DNA of 64,000 nucleotides, taken from Raffaelea ambrosiae. Its lineage: Eukaryota > Ascomycota > Sordariomycetes > Ophiostomatales > Ophiostomataceae. The stretch covers positions 5,405,338-5,469,337 of the forward strand of contig PCDI01000001.1 of the NCBI GenBank assembly GCA_002778195.1. The letters are read 5' to 3'. The notes under the pieces are model-generated. The model did no database searches. It saw only the letters and a program-made list of their open reading frames with translations, and was not told where the DNA came from. Position 1 is the stretch's first letter. Every line of letters starts with the position of its first letter. Shown here one piece after another: positions 1-11,488 of this stretch. Both the position numbers and the translations under genes were made by a program.

Positions 1-847
1 TAAATTTTTCGGCCGGGCTACCAGTAATGGTTGGTCTCCTTGCGGTGATATTTTTTTCCAAATCTGTCTGAATTGACTGATCTTTCTGATCTGTCTGGTG
101 CTTTTCCATGGCTGTGTGCTTGTTGTGCTTGCTGCTTGCTGTGCTGTTATACTGTTGTAATAGTAGGGCAGGCGGTCTTTTATGTTGTCAGGTGTGCGGA
201 TTACAAGTCGCTCTTGTCTCGCACTTCCCCCAGCACCAGCTGTCACGCCGCCAAAGAAAACTTATTCGGGTCCTGTCAACAGATCCCTTGGCTGAAGACA
301 TCTTGATAACCAGGAAACCCATAGATCCCACCCGTCTTGTCACATGTCGAAGGTGCTATTGTTTATATAAAAGACTACTATTTGTTGGGGCGTTGGTTGG
401 CTGTATTTGGCATGTACGGGGACGAGGAGGGAAGCACATTGCATTTGAGGCTTTTGTTGATTCTGGTTTCATCTTCCCTCCAATAGCATTGAGATCTTTG
501 CGCTGCCCACCAGCTCGTACTCGCGGCCGACATAAATGCAGACAGGTCTCCACTTGCACTGCACGGACACACACGCACAGATCCCTCGTCGCTGCACCTT
601 GATTCGTCAGGTTATCAGTCCCTAGTGGGAGAACTGTAACGCGTAGATCAGATCAACCAGTCCCCAGACGCAAGATCAGCACTACGGCGCGGCGGATACT
701 AACTCCACATTTATATTCGCATCCGCGATGTCGAGATGTCCGCGACCAACGAATAGAACTCAAACAATAAACATCTGTTGGGGCACGATCTATATTGGTT
801 CAATGCACGGCCTCCGTTGCCAGGTAAAATACAAATCGGTTCTCTTC
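1..847. other. Left-end stretch without a supported gene
   Basis: No convincing gene is seen. A 164-codon open frame at 108-602 (+) starts with ATG and has a hydrophobic, cysteine-rich N-terminus that could be read as a signal peptide. It lacks recognisable introns, domain or codon pattern and is probably chance. Confidence 0.4.
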
Positions 848-2835
848 CTACTGCTCATTCCCGAGTCTTTTTTCCCTTTCATCCAAGCACTCTAATAGTG
901 CAGCAGCCGCATGGAGAGCCCTTTGTATCCACTTACAGCTGTCCTCGTGTGACGAGCCCTGCAGTCGAGCTTGCCAGAAACCGTCCGATAGACAACCCGC
1001 TGGAGGTTCGGGCAACGTGCTTTTGATAGTCTTCAACCGGAAATGCATAAACCAAGAAACTCCAGTAACGATAGTGGCAACGCGTCGGAAAGAATGGGCC
1101 ATGATCTCCCATATAGCCCGCTGGGCGTCGCACGAGTCGTCGTCCAAGTGGCGGATGAAGTCTTCGAGGAAGCTACCATGAGTAGGCGTGGCCGTTCCAT
1201 CTGTGCGGTCGAGAACCTCTCCGTAGTATATCAATACCAACAAGCACAACCCAATGTCATCTCCGCTTTTTGCCTCACGCAATCGCGTTTTCGTCTGGCC
1301 ATACCGCTCCCTGCCCTCCTTGGACGTCATCCATGTGTCCATGTACGGGTGGCGCACTTGCTTTTCTTCGCATGTAGCAAGAAACAGAGGTAGAATATTC
1401 TCCGGCCTAAGCTCCGGCATCGCATTGTATTGTAGGTGGCTGCGTATACGTATATGTTAGCCCGTGAACCTGGCAGAATGTAAAGTAGACAGGGGTTCAT
1501 ACCAAAGACGAAGGCAACTGGACACTGTGTCGTAGGGAAGATTGTTGAGCAATTCCTGGGGCAAGTTTCGATCCACCGCCTCCATGAAGCCGACAGGCAC
1601 GTCGTCGTAGACGCGGTTTAATTCCGAATTTGAATCCAACATCAACATCAACTCTTGCATTACAAGAGTCTTCGCAACCTCTGCGTCCGATCCGCCAATA
1701 GATAATGGCGCCGGTTCTGTGTCGATACCCAGAAGGTCGCCAAGATCAGCCAGATTCTCGTTTGCTGTTCGGCTTGCGTCAGCCCCCCGTAGAGATCCGC
1801 TGGTGTCGCCGCGGGCCCTCTTGACAACTGTCCAGAGCAGATAAATTCGATGCAATTCCTTTCTCATGTCTTCTTCGGTGCTCCATGCCGACTCGCAGGT
1901 GGCTCTTTTAGCGGTGAGCAGCTTCTGGAAAATAGCCTTCCATGCTTTATCTGACCGGTCACAAATCGCCTTGACTGACTCTGTAGACACACTGGGCACA
2001 GCTTCGAGTAAAAGCAGACCAAGAAAGCGACAGAGCCTCACGAAAGTCTCAGCGACATCGTCATCGGCGCTCTAGACATTAGCTTCGTCTTATTCGTTTC
2101 CAATAGACGAAAGGGGGAGAAACGTACCAGAATGGCTTGCAACAGGACCATCCACTCCATTGGCACCAGCAAGTGTTTATGCTCTTTGTCCACCACTTCC
2201 CGTAAGCACCGGGCAAGTTCCTTGAGGTTCCTGGAACTGAAGCATTCGGCCGCATGATTCGCAAAAGCTGCATGGGACCTCCGTGTCGCCTCGACGACCC
2301 CGTGCGTCCTGATATCTTCATCGCTTGGTGCCCAGGCGTACGCCGAGATGTCGCCGTTAGGCACATTCCCAAGTGGAAGGCCCATGTTGCAGATGTCTTG
2401 GATGCGAGACGAAGCAACGGCGACTAGGTAATACTCACCACAGGGAGCCTTCCCAATCACATGGGCAAAATGAGAAAAAGGAAAATTGTGTATCGCGTTC
2501 CACCAGGCCGAATTGTTTTGGACCATGTCTTTCGTCCGAACTAGGTGGCACTTCCAATCTTCATCATAGCCTGGCTGGTTGGGCTCAAAACCCTGAGAGT
2601 GTCAGTAAAAAGCCCGAATTGTGAACCTTCACCGTGTTCAGCATACCTCGTTCCATTCAACACTTTGCGTGCGAAGAATCTTCCCAGGCGGCACTTCTGC
2701 GCCGGGGCCGTCCTCCTCTAAAGCAGGCGGCCAGTCTTCATGCGTGGCAGGGGATGGTGGAGGACTTGGTGGTCGAGAGCATTGTCCAAATGTCCCAGTC
2801 GAGGTCACAGAGCTGGTCGGAGTGTGGAGTGCCAT
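848..2835 (-). CDS. Fungal protein of unknown function, four exons
   Basis: I read complement(join(848..1439,1503..2071,2128..2592,2647..2835)), 604 residues. Three introns of 63, 56 and 54 bases (1440-1502, 2072-2127, 2593-2646) have GTATG or GTACGT donors, AG ends and, in two, a GCTAAC or GCTAATG branch site. All phases agree, so one protein runs through what look like separate open frames. The first 50 residues are Ser/Pro-rich and probably disordered; the rest is helical, with hydrophobic stretches such as FLGLLLLEAV but no clear membrane span. I recognise no family. The start is the ATG at 2835; the frame stays open to another ATG at 3072, so the N-terminus could be longer. It runs tail-out from the next gene, with a palindrome between them. 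Confidence 0.6.
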
Positions 2836-3222
2836 GATGGAATGGGACGGCGTCGGGGGGTGGGAGCTTTCGGATGAGCAAGAATGGGTCAGAGTGTTGT
2901 ATGCAGTCAAACAGGGCGCAAAGATGCAGATGCATGCAGAGAATGTGCAGTTCTGGCGGTGTGCGGACTGATATACTTGCGAACAGTTGCCCAGAAACAA
3001 TGCCCCCACGCTTCGAGGGCCGCAGATCCAGACATTTCCCATCTTGGACCTCGCAGGTTGGAACTGTACCATCGGTATACTGTGGACATCCTTCAGGATG
3101 TGACGACCTAGTTCTGAGGACAGTGTGACAGTGCCGAAGGCAGGTGTGGTCGGCGCTTAGGACCACCTGCCACATGGAACGGGCGCTATTACAATGAGCG
3201 TGACTAAATTGAGTCCACTTTA

Positions 3223-3260
3223 CCAAATCGGGCTGTACCCATGGGTACAGCCCAATTTGG
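3223..3260. repeat. 38-bp near-perfect palindrome
   Basis: The two 19-base arms read as inverse complements with one mismatched pair (C at 3229 against A at 3254). The centre lies in CCCATGGG, and the ATG at 3241 is inside it. It sits between two divergent genes. It could be a cruciform, a dimeric regulator site or the scar of a small inverted-repeat element. Confidence 0.8.
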
Positions 3261-3336
3261 ATTGTTCAATACCCGGACAGGCGGTCGTCGATTTCATCCC
3301 AGACTTTCTCTTGTCTTCATCCGAACACCGAACAAT

Positions 3337-5094
3337 ATGTGTGCTACACGGTCATCTCGCCAGCGTCGACAGACTCGCCAACGTCGATATTCACACGATG
3401 GGACATGGAAGGACTACTCTTTCCACTTGGAAGACCGACTCGCACAATTGGAAAAGCGAAATGCAGAGCTAGAAGAGGAACTTGGACGCACACGATCGCA
3501 GTCGGCACAGTCGATGTTGTCTGCTCCTGACGAGGGCTCTGACGGGGGCTCGGTCCTGAAATTTCGCATAGAGACCGTGGAGAGTCAAAGAGCTGCCAAT
3601 CAAGCGCCCGCCTCGTCAAAACAAAAGCGACAAGATGAATATACGACGGTTCGCTTTATCTCGAAAATTGCGACTTCCGAGTCACAGTGGTCGGAGAGGA
3701 GGCAGGCAACAAAACTATCAACGCCCAAAGAGATCTTCGACTTTTTTCAACTTCTTACGCTTTCGTCGCCTGCTTCTAGTTCGCCTTCACCTTTCTCCGG
3801 GCTTACGAGGTCCGCGTTTAAGACCATTGAAGCATATCATCAACTCGTGGGATATTCGAATCAGCTAAGAAACTACAGTCTTCTGGTTTTCTTCTGTGTG
3901 TGTCTTGTCGCTCTTCGGCGCTCTGAAGTATCGGTAGAGACAATCGATAAGCTCACCATCGAGCTTCTAGGAGAAAAAAAAGAAAACTCTTACCTGACGA
4001 GGCTTCGTCAGGCCGCCGGGTCGATGGCTTGCGTGATCGAAATATTGGAAGACACTCTGGGGTGCGCAGGTTCCATGTTACTTTTGCTGTGTAAGTCTCC
4101 GTGCCAGTATTGTAGTAAAACCAATCATTAACCATCAACAGATTGCCCTACAATGTCGATATATCGGAAACTATGTCGTGGATCCAAAACTCCAAAAGAA
4201 CTTGCTCATCAAATTCTGGAAAAGGCGTCTTGGCTGCGCGGACATGACGATGTCTCGGTGTCCTTCTCTCCAGCGTTCCTGATCGCTTGCAGTGGCCAAT
4301 ACAGGTATGCTTCAGCTGTCAGAATAAGAACGGATAGATACTAACGAAGGGAATAGCCTAGACGATATCAACGAAGCCCTCGGGACGAAAATTAGCAAAG
4401 AAGACTATGCGCGGAGACGGCAGCGCGTCGAATGCGAAGAAGACAAGCTTCGTCCAGGTAAAGAGACGGTATCAGGTCGACCCAACAAGAGACGGAAAAC
4501 GCAGTGGCGGGACGCATCATTCCAGCACGCCGCGTCTCTCGAGCAAGAAGCCACTCTCGGCCCCGGTCTGTCGGACTCATCCGGCGAGACCCCGACAGTC
4601 CAAGGCACCTTGCCTCTCGGCCAAGAAGCCGCTGGAGGAGAAAGCAGACCTTCGTCATCCGCAAGCAGCGACCAGTCCACTCCGATGACCACCGAACCGT
4701 TGTCATCGCACACTACCTTCTTGGGGGAAGTGCCAACAAACGGCCCACCGAGCACCTTCAACAGCAGTCTTCCGGTGCATCCTCTGCCAGAGGAACAGTC
4801 TCTGAACATAGACCAAAGTTTCGTTGGTATAGAAGAAGTAAGGCTCTCGGTATATTCCTTCTACTTATTCAGAATGTTGCTAACCTTTTCCAGGGACTAA
4901 ACAGCACAAGCCTACTTTCTCCGATGAACCAAGAACTACAAATCACGGACGAACAACTGCAACAATTGATGGGTGAAGATATAGATTGGGGACAACGAGT
5001 GTTTAGCGTGGATTTGATGGAAGAACCCGAGCCTGAGTTCACGAGACAGACTCTTGATCCGGAAGACTGTCGACCTCCAAGTCAATCACAATAA
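3337..5094 (+). CDS. Coiled-coil protein, possible transcription regulator
   Basis: I read join(3337..4090,4142..4304,4357..4837,4894..5094), 532 residues. The introns are 51, 52 and 56 bases long, and the second and third carry good branch sites (GATACTAAC, TTGCTAACC). The N-terminus is very basic (RSSRQRRQTRQRR) and is followed by a heptad zipper around residues 30-55 (LEDRLAQLEKRNAELEEEL). This recalls a bZIP layout, but the canonical N-x7-R basic motif is not clear. A helical middle and a long Ser/Pro/Glu-rich C-terminal half follow. An in-frame ATG lies upstream at 3241 inside the palindrome; 3337 is preferred because the basic region starts there. The 3' end overlaps the opposite gene at 5039-5607 by 56 bases. 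A DNA-binding role is inference only. Confidence 0.6.
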
Positions 5095-5607
5095 ACTTGA
5101 TGGACCCCTTAACTAGCATAAGCGCGCTCTTTTCTTCGAGGAGGATGGGCTCACCCCAGATGAGAGCTTTTTGCGTCTTGGGGTCGCTCAGCTTCGCCCT
5201 GTACAGGACCTCGCAATTTTCGCCGGATGAAAAAGGTAGAGGAATTATAGCAGCAACAGTTCCATCCGACGGTGTCACACCGCCTTTCTTCAACCAACCT
5301 GGGTTTCGTAGGCGTCGTTTGACGATCTTGAGGTTGCGGCGTTTTAACCATTCCCGAATAGTGCCCATCTGAAATTTGTTAGACAGCTACTGTAACCGGA
5401 AATCGAGCTCACATGACTTACATGGTGTGTTTCAAATTCCGTGACAATGCTTCTATATATATCGGCCGTCGGGCAATCATAAAACTCGCTGGGACTAGCG
5501 CGCTCGTTCCGCGTCCAGCTCGCATCGCACCGCCCAGCTTGTTCAGCCAGCTCCTTGAGCTGAGTCTGGGACGGCGCCTCTTCCCCCAATAGTTGTGAAA
5601 TGTCCAT
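5039..5607 (-). CDS. Small basic protein of unknown function
   Basis: I read complement(join(5039..5368,5422..5607)), 171 residues, with a 53-base phase-0 intron (5369-5421; donor GTAAGT, branch TCTAAC, acceptor TTTCAG). The frame is open up to a GTG at 5664, so the ATG at 5607 is taken as the start. Residues about 63-92 are strongly basic (REWLKRRNLKIVKRRLRNPG), which could bind nucleic acid. No family is recognised. Its last 56 bases lie under the end of the convergent gene 3337-5094, giving a tail-to-tail overlap that could make antisense transcripts. Confidence 0.55.
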
Positions 5608-5986
5608 TATCGTTGGAGGATCTCTGACAGGTTCCGGATTCTTGGATAGTGGTATTTTATTCACGTTAACACGAGCGACGGGGCGGAGAGCCGGTATTTG
5701 TAGTTAGTTCATGTTTGGTGAGCTCTTTGCTACATTATGCTTTTTGGGCAGGTGTTGGGCTAGTTACAAAGAAGTTCCGCGGTACAATATGCAAAGTGTA
5801 TTGTGTTCGGCTTGGGAAAACAATCTTCCGATTTGTCACGCATGGTTGACGACCTAAAAACATGCTTCTCTGTATAAGTCTGGAAACCGACAAAAGTGAA
5901 TGCCATGCCTAAAACCTCTTAGTTTGAAGCATCTTTGAATTCAAAATCAGCCTCTGACAAGCTGCCAATGTTGATGAGGCTGCTTG

Positions 5987-6172
5987 TTAAGCCTGCTCCT
6001 TCATTGTCGTTTGGGACCCCGCCAGTAATGGATGAATCCTGGGCTTCGTTAATTTAATACTATTTAGTTTAGTTTTTCTTCCTTGAGAAACACTCACCGG
6101 TTGAGGGGTCGGAGGGGGAGTCGGGGGACGAGCCGGTTCAGGCTGCTCATAGGGCTGGTTACTATCCGACAT
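5987..6172 (-). CDS. Short proline-rich open frame
   Basis: ATG at 6172 opens a 61-codon frame with a Pro/Glu/Gln-rich start (PARPPTPPPTPQP). A GTGAGT donor follows at about 6097, so the true gene may splice out of this frame, but I could not place a good acceptor and second exon. Weak evidence; it could be a decayed 5' exon. The surrounding stretch 5608-6683 holds nothing else I can support. Confidence 0.25.
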   Translation of the reverse strand: MSDSNQPYEQPEPARPPTPPPTPQPVSVSQGRKTKLNSIKLTKPRIHPLLAGSQTTMKEQA

Positions 6173-6683
6173 GATGACTGATGAAGGGACAACCGAATAT
6201 AATGTTAGGTTCTTTTTTTTTTTTTGAAAGGGTTAGTGGATCTGACGAAATAATAACATAGAATGCGAATATTCCAAAAAGGATATCTCTTCTCACTCAC
6301 CATTGGTGATAGGGCAGGTGGGCAATCGATGTCTTCAAAATAATTCTTTCGAAAAGGCGGTCATGCAATGGCAGGATGGAAAGGTCAATGGAGGCATTCA
6401 TGGGATAGGAAATGCACTTTCTTATACTCTCTTCTCCATCTCACAGCCAGCTCTGCATACCAACGCCTCGTAGAGAAAAGGCACGTATAAACGTCTGAAC
6501 GACGGCCCCCACGACCCCCGACAAACGTCAATCGGAAATTCTGCATCGGGGGAGACACTGTGACAGTGAACGCTTTAACATGATTCCAACATTCCCAGGC
6601 TGCAAGTACTGAGGATCTTCCCCGGATTTGTTGCGTCTATTTTGGCAGTCTATTCGATCTTTTTTCTTTACTCAATCCTTCTT

Positions 6684-6885
6684 CCTCCTCTTCAACCATC
6701 CTCAACCCATTTCAACCCTACTTCAACCCACCTCAACCTACTTACCTACTCAATCCACTTCAACCCACCTCAACCCCCTCCTAATCGACTCGCTTCAACC
6801 CTTTCTTATTTCTTATTTAACCCCTCTTCTTCCCATTCAACCCACTTCAACCCACTTCAGCCCCCCCTCTTCTTCAACCATTACA
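6684..6885 (+). repeat. Degenerate TTCAACCCA repeat in the leader of the next gene
   Basis: About ten imperfect units of the form TTCAACCCAC or CTCAACC lie in a row immediately before the ATG at 6891. The tract is almost pure pyrimidine plus A on the + strand. Pyrimidine tracts are common just upstream of fungal starts, but this regular 10-base unit looks like an expanded tandem repeat in the 5' UTR or core promoter. Confidence 0.8.
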
Positions 6886-6890
6886 TTACG

Positions 6891-7617
6891 ATGGGTGTAA
6901 AAAAACCCGCATCAATCGAAGACGTCCTAAACAAGCTTACTAATGCTGCTAATACCGTGATAAAGCGAATGGGCCTGAAGCCGGACGAGGAGCAACGCGT
7001 CAGCGAGGCCTTCGCACTCATAGCAGCTGGCAAGCCGCTACCCAACTCGAAGAGCTTACACCACAAGAAAATCTATCTGCCATTCCTCCAGAGTGTCCGA
7101 AAAGCCGTCGGCTTAAAGGGTGTGGTTCTTTGCGCTGTTGGCCTCGGGCCAACCAACGTGATGATTATGGGAAACCAGTTTCGACTTAATCTGCCACACG
7201 AGATGAAAAGGATTGTGGAGATGGCGGAGCGCGATCTACAAAAGATCGCGGATGTTTACGCTGCTAAGTGTGAGTTGCGAGGTTACCTAAGCATCAAAGT
7301 TGGCTGATACTAACAGAACAGTCTTCCCTCCCGCCAACAAGGGAACAGCAGCGACAGCGCCGGTAACGGGAGGCCACCTCGCTCTTCCTGTGAATGACAC
7401 ACCCGAAGTCGGCTATGAGCGACTGGACACAATGTCAGCATATGTCGGCGATGGTTACGAGCTGACATGGGATGATGTCAAAATGATTGTGGATGGCAAA
7501 CATGAGGGTCAACTGTTTCTCGTTGACACATACAAGGAAAACAGTAACGCATTCGCCATTATTCCAGTATCTCAGGACCTGACGACGTACTTCACGACGA
7601 AGTGTCCCAAAGCGTAA
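6891..7617 (+). CDS. Fungal protein of unknown function, two exons
   Basis: I read join(6891..7269,7322..7617), 224 residues. The 52-base intron has a GTGAGT donor, a GATACTAAC branch site and an ACAG acceptor. The N-terminal half (1-125) is helical and basic, with no membrane segment. The C-terminal half has short alternating hydrophobic strands (GQLFLVDTY, NAFAIIPVSQDL) that suggest a small alpha/beta domain. I recognise no family. ATG 6891 directly follows the TTCAACCCA repeat tract, the natural end of a pyrimidine-rich leader. Confidence 0.65.
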
Positions 7618-7632
7618 ATAGTCTTATTTAGA

Positions 7633-8041
7633 TTAGACGGCAATGTATCCTACACAGATGGACCCTGCAACTCTAAACCACCAGCACGTATCCCAACTGA
7701 CAATCACCATGTACCCAGCGTTCTCTGTTCCAACACCACCAACGTATTTGCCGCTCCCTTCTTCATGTATCCTGATCGCCCCCGTGTCCTTAGGAACATC
7801 GACGACAATAGCTACAGTTCCGTTGGGAGGCACTACCTGTGCGGTTGTTGGTAGTTCGAACCATGTAATACTGCATGCGCCATACTGAAGGGGACTGTTA
7901 GCAATGCCATGAGGATGGCTAGGAGGATAAAACTCTTACTCATACCTCTGCGAATCGGCCCACCAGTTCTTCATCTGTTTCTCTAGACACTCTTATCTTC
8001 TGTATCTCAGTGTGTGTCCTGGCCTTATTTTTCGGCGCCAT
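7633..8041 (-). CDS. Small protein with possible beta-sandwich C-terminus
   Basis: I read complement(join(7633..7884,7946..8041)), 115 residues. The intron is 61 bases (GTATGAG donor, TTGCTAACAG branch, CTTCAG acceptor) and phase 0. Exon 1 gives 32 charged residues starting MAPKNKART. Exon 2 is rich in Val, Ile, Gly, Thr and Trp in alternating strands (TVAIVVDVP, YMVIVSWD, CWWFRVAG), as in a small beta fold. There is no signal peptide. The frame is open far upstream of the ATG, but that part looks non-coding. Tail-to-tail with 6891-7617, 15 bases apart. Function unknown. Confidence 0.55.
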
Positions 8042-8938
8042 CTGTCTGGATTTGTCGCGGTTAGGGCCGCAAACAATCCGCGGCGAAAGCGTTGTCGTAC
8101 GTAATAAATAGGTAGATAAACAAAATAAGGGCTCGGCGTCTTTGTCGCGTATGAACTGACGTCCTACCTCTGCTAGATGCCGGTAGAAAATGCTGACCGC
8201 AAAGGACAAGAAGGAAGTGAGAGAGATGCGAAACTGTAAATCAAGAAGTGTTAGGTAAAGCTTTGTCAAGAGGCGCGGGACGGGGGTGTCACAAGAAATT
8301 ACTCCGGGCAAATCAGGCAGAATTATCTTGACATGCGAATGGGTAGCGAATGAACGGATATGCTTCGTTGCGAAGGCGGATTTGTAGAGAGTTGCCGTTC
8401 CCGTGGTAATGATACCTGAAGGGAGCCGGACTGGACGTTTGATATTATCGTTGCCTATCGTGTGTTTTGATGATTGAGCCCATGTCCTGAGGGTGAGAGA
8501 AGGCGCCCATTGTAGAGAAAAGCAGGTTGGAAAGTTTTTGGAGCATTTGTCAAAATAAAACGAAACGAAATGGCGCAGGCGCTCCCATTTGTATGGGGCC
8601 CGACTGGCCGAGACAAGAGCCACGTCAGGCATCAGCGAGAGCGCCCAACTTATTCTAACTAATTAAGTGCCATTTCGCAGAAGGCACAGCAATCTAGAGG
8701 TGCTGTCTCGTGCCTTCCCGGCAAAAGTGCGTCAGCCCACCTCGAACTTTGCCCCTGTGCCCAAATCTTCCTTCATTATCCTTGCTTCTCATTGGTGCTG
8801 TCTACTGCCGTTTTTTACCGCCTTTCGTCGGCCCAAGATTCGTCAACCATAACCAAGTTTGCCCCGCCTTCTGGAAGAACATCTTCAACTACCTGCACCT
8901 TAAAGTATTACCACACGACTACCTCTCGTCCCTACGTG

Positions 8939-9283
8939 TTATGGAATGACTGTACGAATGCAAGGAATCAAGATAGTTGTTTTGTACAATTTCGCCAGTC
9001 CGCAATGAGGTCGGTTGATGCTCGACTCGATCACATCTCGTATGCCCTAGAAGATATTAGTATTTGCGAGACGCCGATCGGTCGGGTAACTAACCTTGTC
9101 ATAAAAACTGTTCTGCGCGCAAAAGGCCAAGCCTTCCACCTGCCGAAAAGGAAGTTGTTTGGTGTTGATGAACTCGTCGACCCTGACGTATGCGCCAGTC
9201 TCCGACAAGGATTTCTTTGCATCGTTTACGGAAAATGAAAAGCCATCGTCGTTGTCGGTGGATGCCGAAGTTTTCGGAGCCAT
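8939..9283 (-). CDS. Small protein of unknown function
   Basis: I read complement(join(8939..9046,9095..9283)), 98 residues, with a 48-base intron (GTTAGT donor, AATACTAAT branch, TTCTAG acceptor), phase 0. Like the neighbour at 7633-8041 it starts MAPK and is encoded on the same strand, but otherwise I see no similarity. Exon 1 (63 codons) has the better coding look; exon 2 may be a decayed end. No domain recognised. Confidence 0.4.
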
Positions 9284-10289
9284 GTCTCTCGCGGATGTTG
9301 GAAGGAAAGTTGGGCGTTTCTCCAAAAGCTATTTAAGTCGGGCTCCTGACATTTTGCCCGGGATCCAGCTTGATATCTATGTCTGCGGGGTCCAGGTTAA
9401 AAAATGTCTGCACTGTACTTAACACGCCGTGTTTAGTTATATCACACAGTATTCTGCACGGTCAGTTCTGGGTCAATGACGGCCCGACCTTTAGTCTTTT
9501 TCTTCTTTTCTTCTAACCCCACCTTCTATCCTTCCCGGTCTTTTCCTCTCATTTATTCCTACGTGTTGCCATTCTTCATTTTCTCTTCCTCTCAATTAGT
9601 CAGCAGAGGGCTACGCACGTGTAGCACCAACGGATTGCGAACGGATTGCTGCTTCCCATAGCCCGCGCGGTTGTTGTCGCCTTTACAACAAAACAAGATG
9701 TGACCGTTTGCACGTTTTGAAGTGCAAGGCAAACGCGAGCAGTTTTTCGTACCGTTTTATTCACCACCACCAGATCCGCTGCCTGCGGCCTCTGCTGATC
9801 GAGTACACCGTCCACTTTCAACAGCATTTCTTTAACAAGCAGATCCAGAACCGCCGCATGTATGTCGCGGCCGCCCGCAACTGGTACGAGCAGGCGAAGT
9901 CCGACTTTGCCAGCCCTAGTGTCCGCCACCAGCAAGCCTTTGGGAACATGGCCGTCTTCTTCAACGGCCTCGTCCACCTCCTGCTCCCTTCGGCCGAGGC
10001 CCGCCAGGTGCCCAATGAGAAAAGGGCGAAAGGCCCGGCCGTTGTATACGACTGAGGTGGGGGGAAAAGAAGGAAAAACGGAAGGCTATTAAGAAAGGTA
10101 TAAAGGAGCTGTATTCACTAAAGCCAACACTCTGCAGCTATAATAAAGCAAGATAGTCTTGCGTTTTCTTGTTTCCCTAAAGCCTCGCAACCACAACGCT
10201 CCGCCGTACGACAACACCTTTGTACACACAAACCAAAAAGGCAGACGGCGGTGTGGACAGTAAGTCTTTAGTAAGCTTCAACGCTCGCC
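9284..10289. other. Stretch with one possible gene fragment
   Basis: A GC-rich open frame on + (about 9760-10055, ending ...KRAKGPAVVYD) contains a helical, plausible protein segment with an internal ATG at about 9858. It has no convincing start or 5' exon and may be the 3' remnant of a lost gene. The rest, including a T/C-rich tract at 9490-9600, shows nothing I can support. Confidence 0.35.
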
Positions 10290-11045
10290 TCAGTCGTCCG
10301 CCGTGCATTCCTCCCGCACCACCGGCCACGCCTCCTTCTCGGCCCCAACATCCGTCGGAGTAACAGGTGGCCATCTTGGCTCCGTCTTGCCCGTTCTTTC
10401 TATACGCTTATAGCGCTCAGCCCACACCATGTCCAGCGTCTCCGAGTCAAACAAATTAAAGACGGAAGTGTCCTCCGTTGGCCGGTCAAACGCGGCGGTC
10501 GTGGCGAGAGGGAACACGAACGCGAAGTCGGGGTCGTCGACGCCGTCCACGACGTAGTGCGCGATGAGCGGCTCCCAGCCGCGCAGGCGGCCCTCGGCCC
10601 AGGCCAGGCAGTGCACGGCCGTGGTCGCCAGCTGCTGCGTGGCGCTACGGTGCTCGTTATGGAACACGAACGGGCCCGGGCCAAACCAGGCGTCCGTGGC
10701 GAGGCGCGCCGCCAGCCAGTCGTGGCTGGTAGTGAGGCTAGATGACGAGGACCAAATCCGCGCTGCGCGTGTATCGAATAAAAAGGCATTGTGGCGCCCG
10801 CGGTCGGCGTAAACCAGGCAGCCAAACCACACACCAGCGGTCTGCTAGACCGCCAGGACGTGCGTCGTGGCCGCGGGGAGTGCAGGCACCACACCGTTGT
10901 CGGTGACACGGCGGCACGCCAGCCGCCCCTTAAAAAGGTTTTGAAGGTATGAGAGCGACAGGTCGACTGTGGCGGGGCTGCTCACTTGCCCATTGTCTTG
11001 TTCGCGCAGCGCGGCGAGCGCGGGTTCGGTGATGGTAGTAGTCAT
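10290..11045 (-). pseudogene. Protein of unknown function broken by one in-frame TAG
   Basis: From the ATG at 11045 a single frame runs to the stop at 10290 (252 codons), interrupted once by TAG at 10845-10847. Codon choice is GC-rich and gene-like on both sides, and the two halves read as one acidic soluble protein (motifs YLQNLFKGR before, WFGCLVYADRGRHNAFLF after). The next codon is CAG; a CAG-to-TAG change is the simplest explanation. A short intron ending in TCTAG could remove the stop, but no good donor or branch site is visible. No family recognised. Confidence 0.55.
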
Positions 11046-11488
11046 GGTAAGAGGCTGTTTGGAAAACAAGACGATTAGCAAAAGTCGACCTTCCATTAAA
11101 AGACCAGCGTAGATAAAGACATAAACACAGTTCTAACCACGGGGAAAGATGGTGGACATGGAGGTTGTAGGAAGCCCAAGATAAAGAAAACACGGAGGAT
11201 GATTTTTTTTTGTCGGTCGACGATCGTAGGAAGTGAATGATCGAGTTGGTCGGAAAAATAAAACGCCGGATCTTTTTACCATGCGCTCCTGTTGATACGA
11301 GTCACGTGCGGAGATAAGATAAACTTCCCTCTCACGCTGGCAGCGCTCCCGTAATGTTGTGTACATCGCACCATCCTCGTCTTGTCGAGAACTGTTCTCT
11401 CTCCCGCCGTCTATCGTGTCTCAGTACCCGTGAACTACCCGTGAACGTTTTTTGTTTCTCCCCGCCCTCCGCGCTTCGATGAAACGAT
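11046..11488. other. Divergent intergenic region
   Basis: It separates the minus-strand gene ending upstream at 11045 from the plus-strand remnant starting at 11489. No gene, repeat or clear regulatory motif seen; an A/T tract lies at 11201-11210. Confidence 0.5.

Noticed and set aside
2638..3072. Start of gene 848-2835 at ATG 3072
   Set aside because: The extra residues are Cys/Ser-rich without the look of the rest; ATG 2835 is preferred but the longer form is possible.
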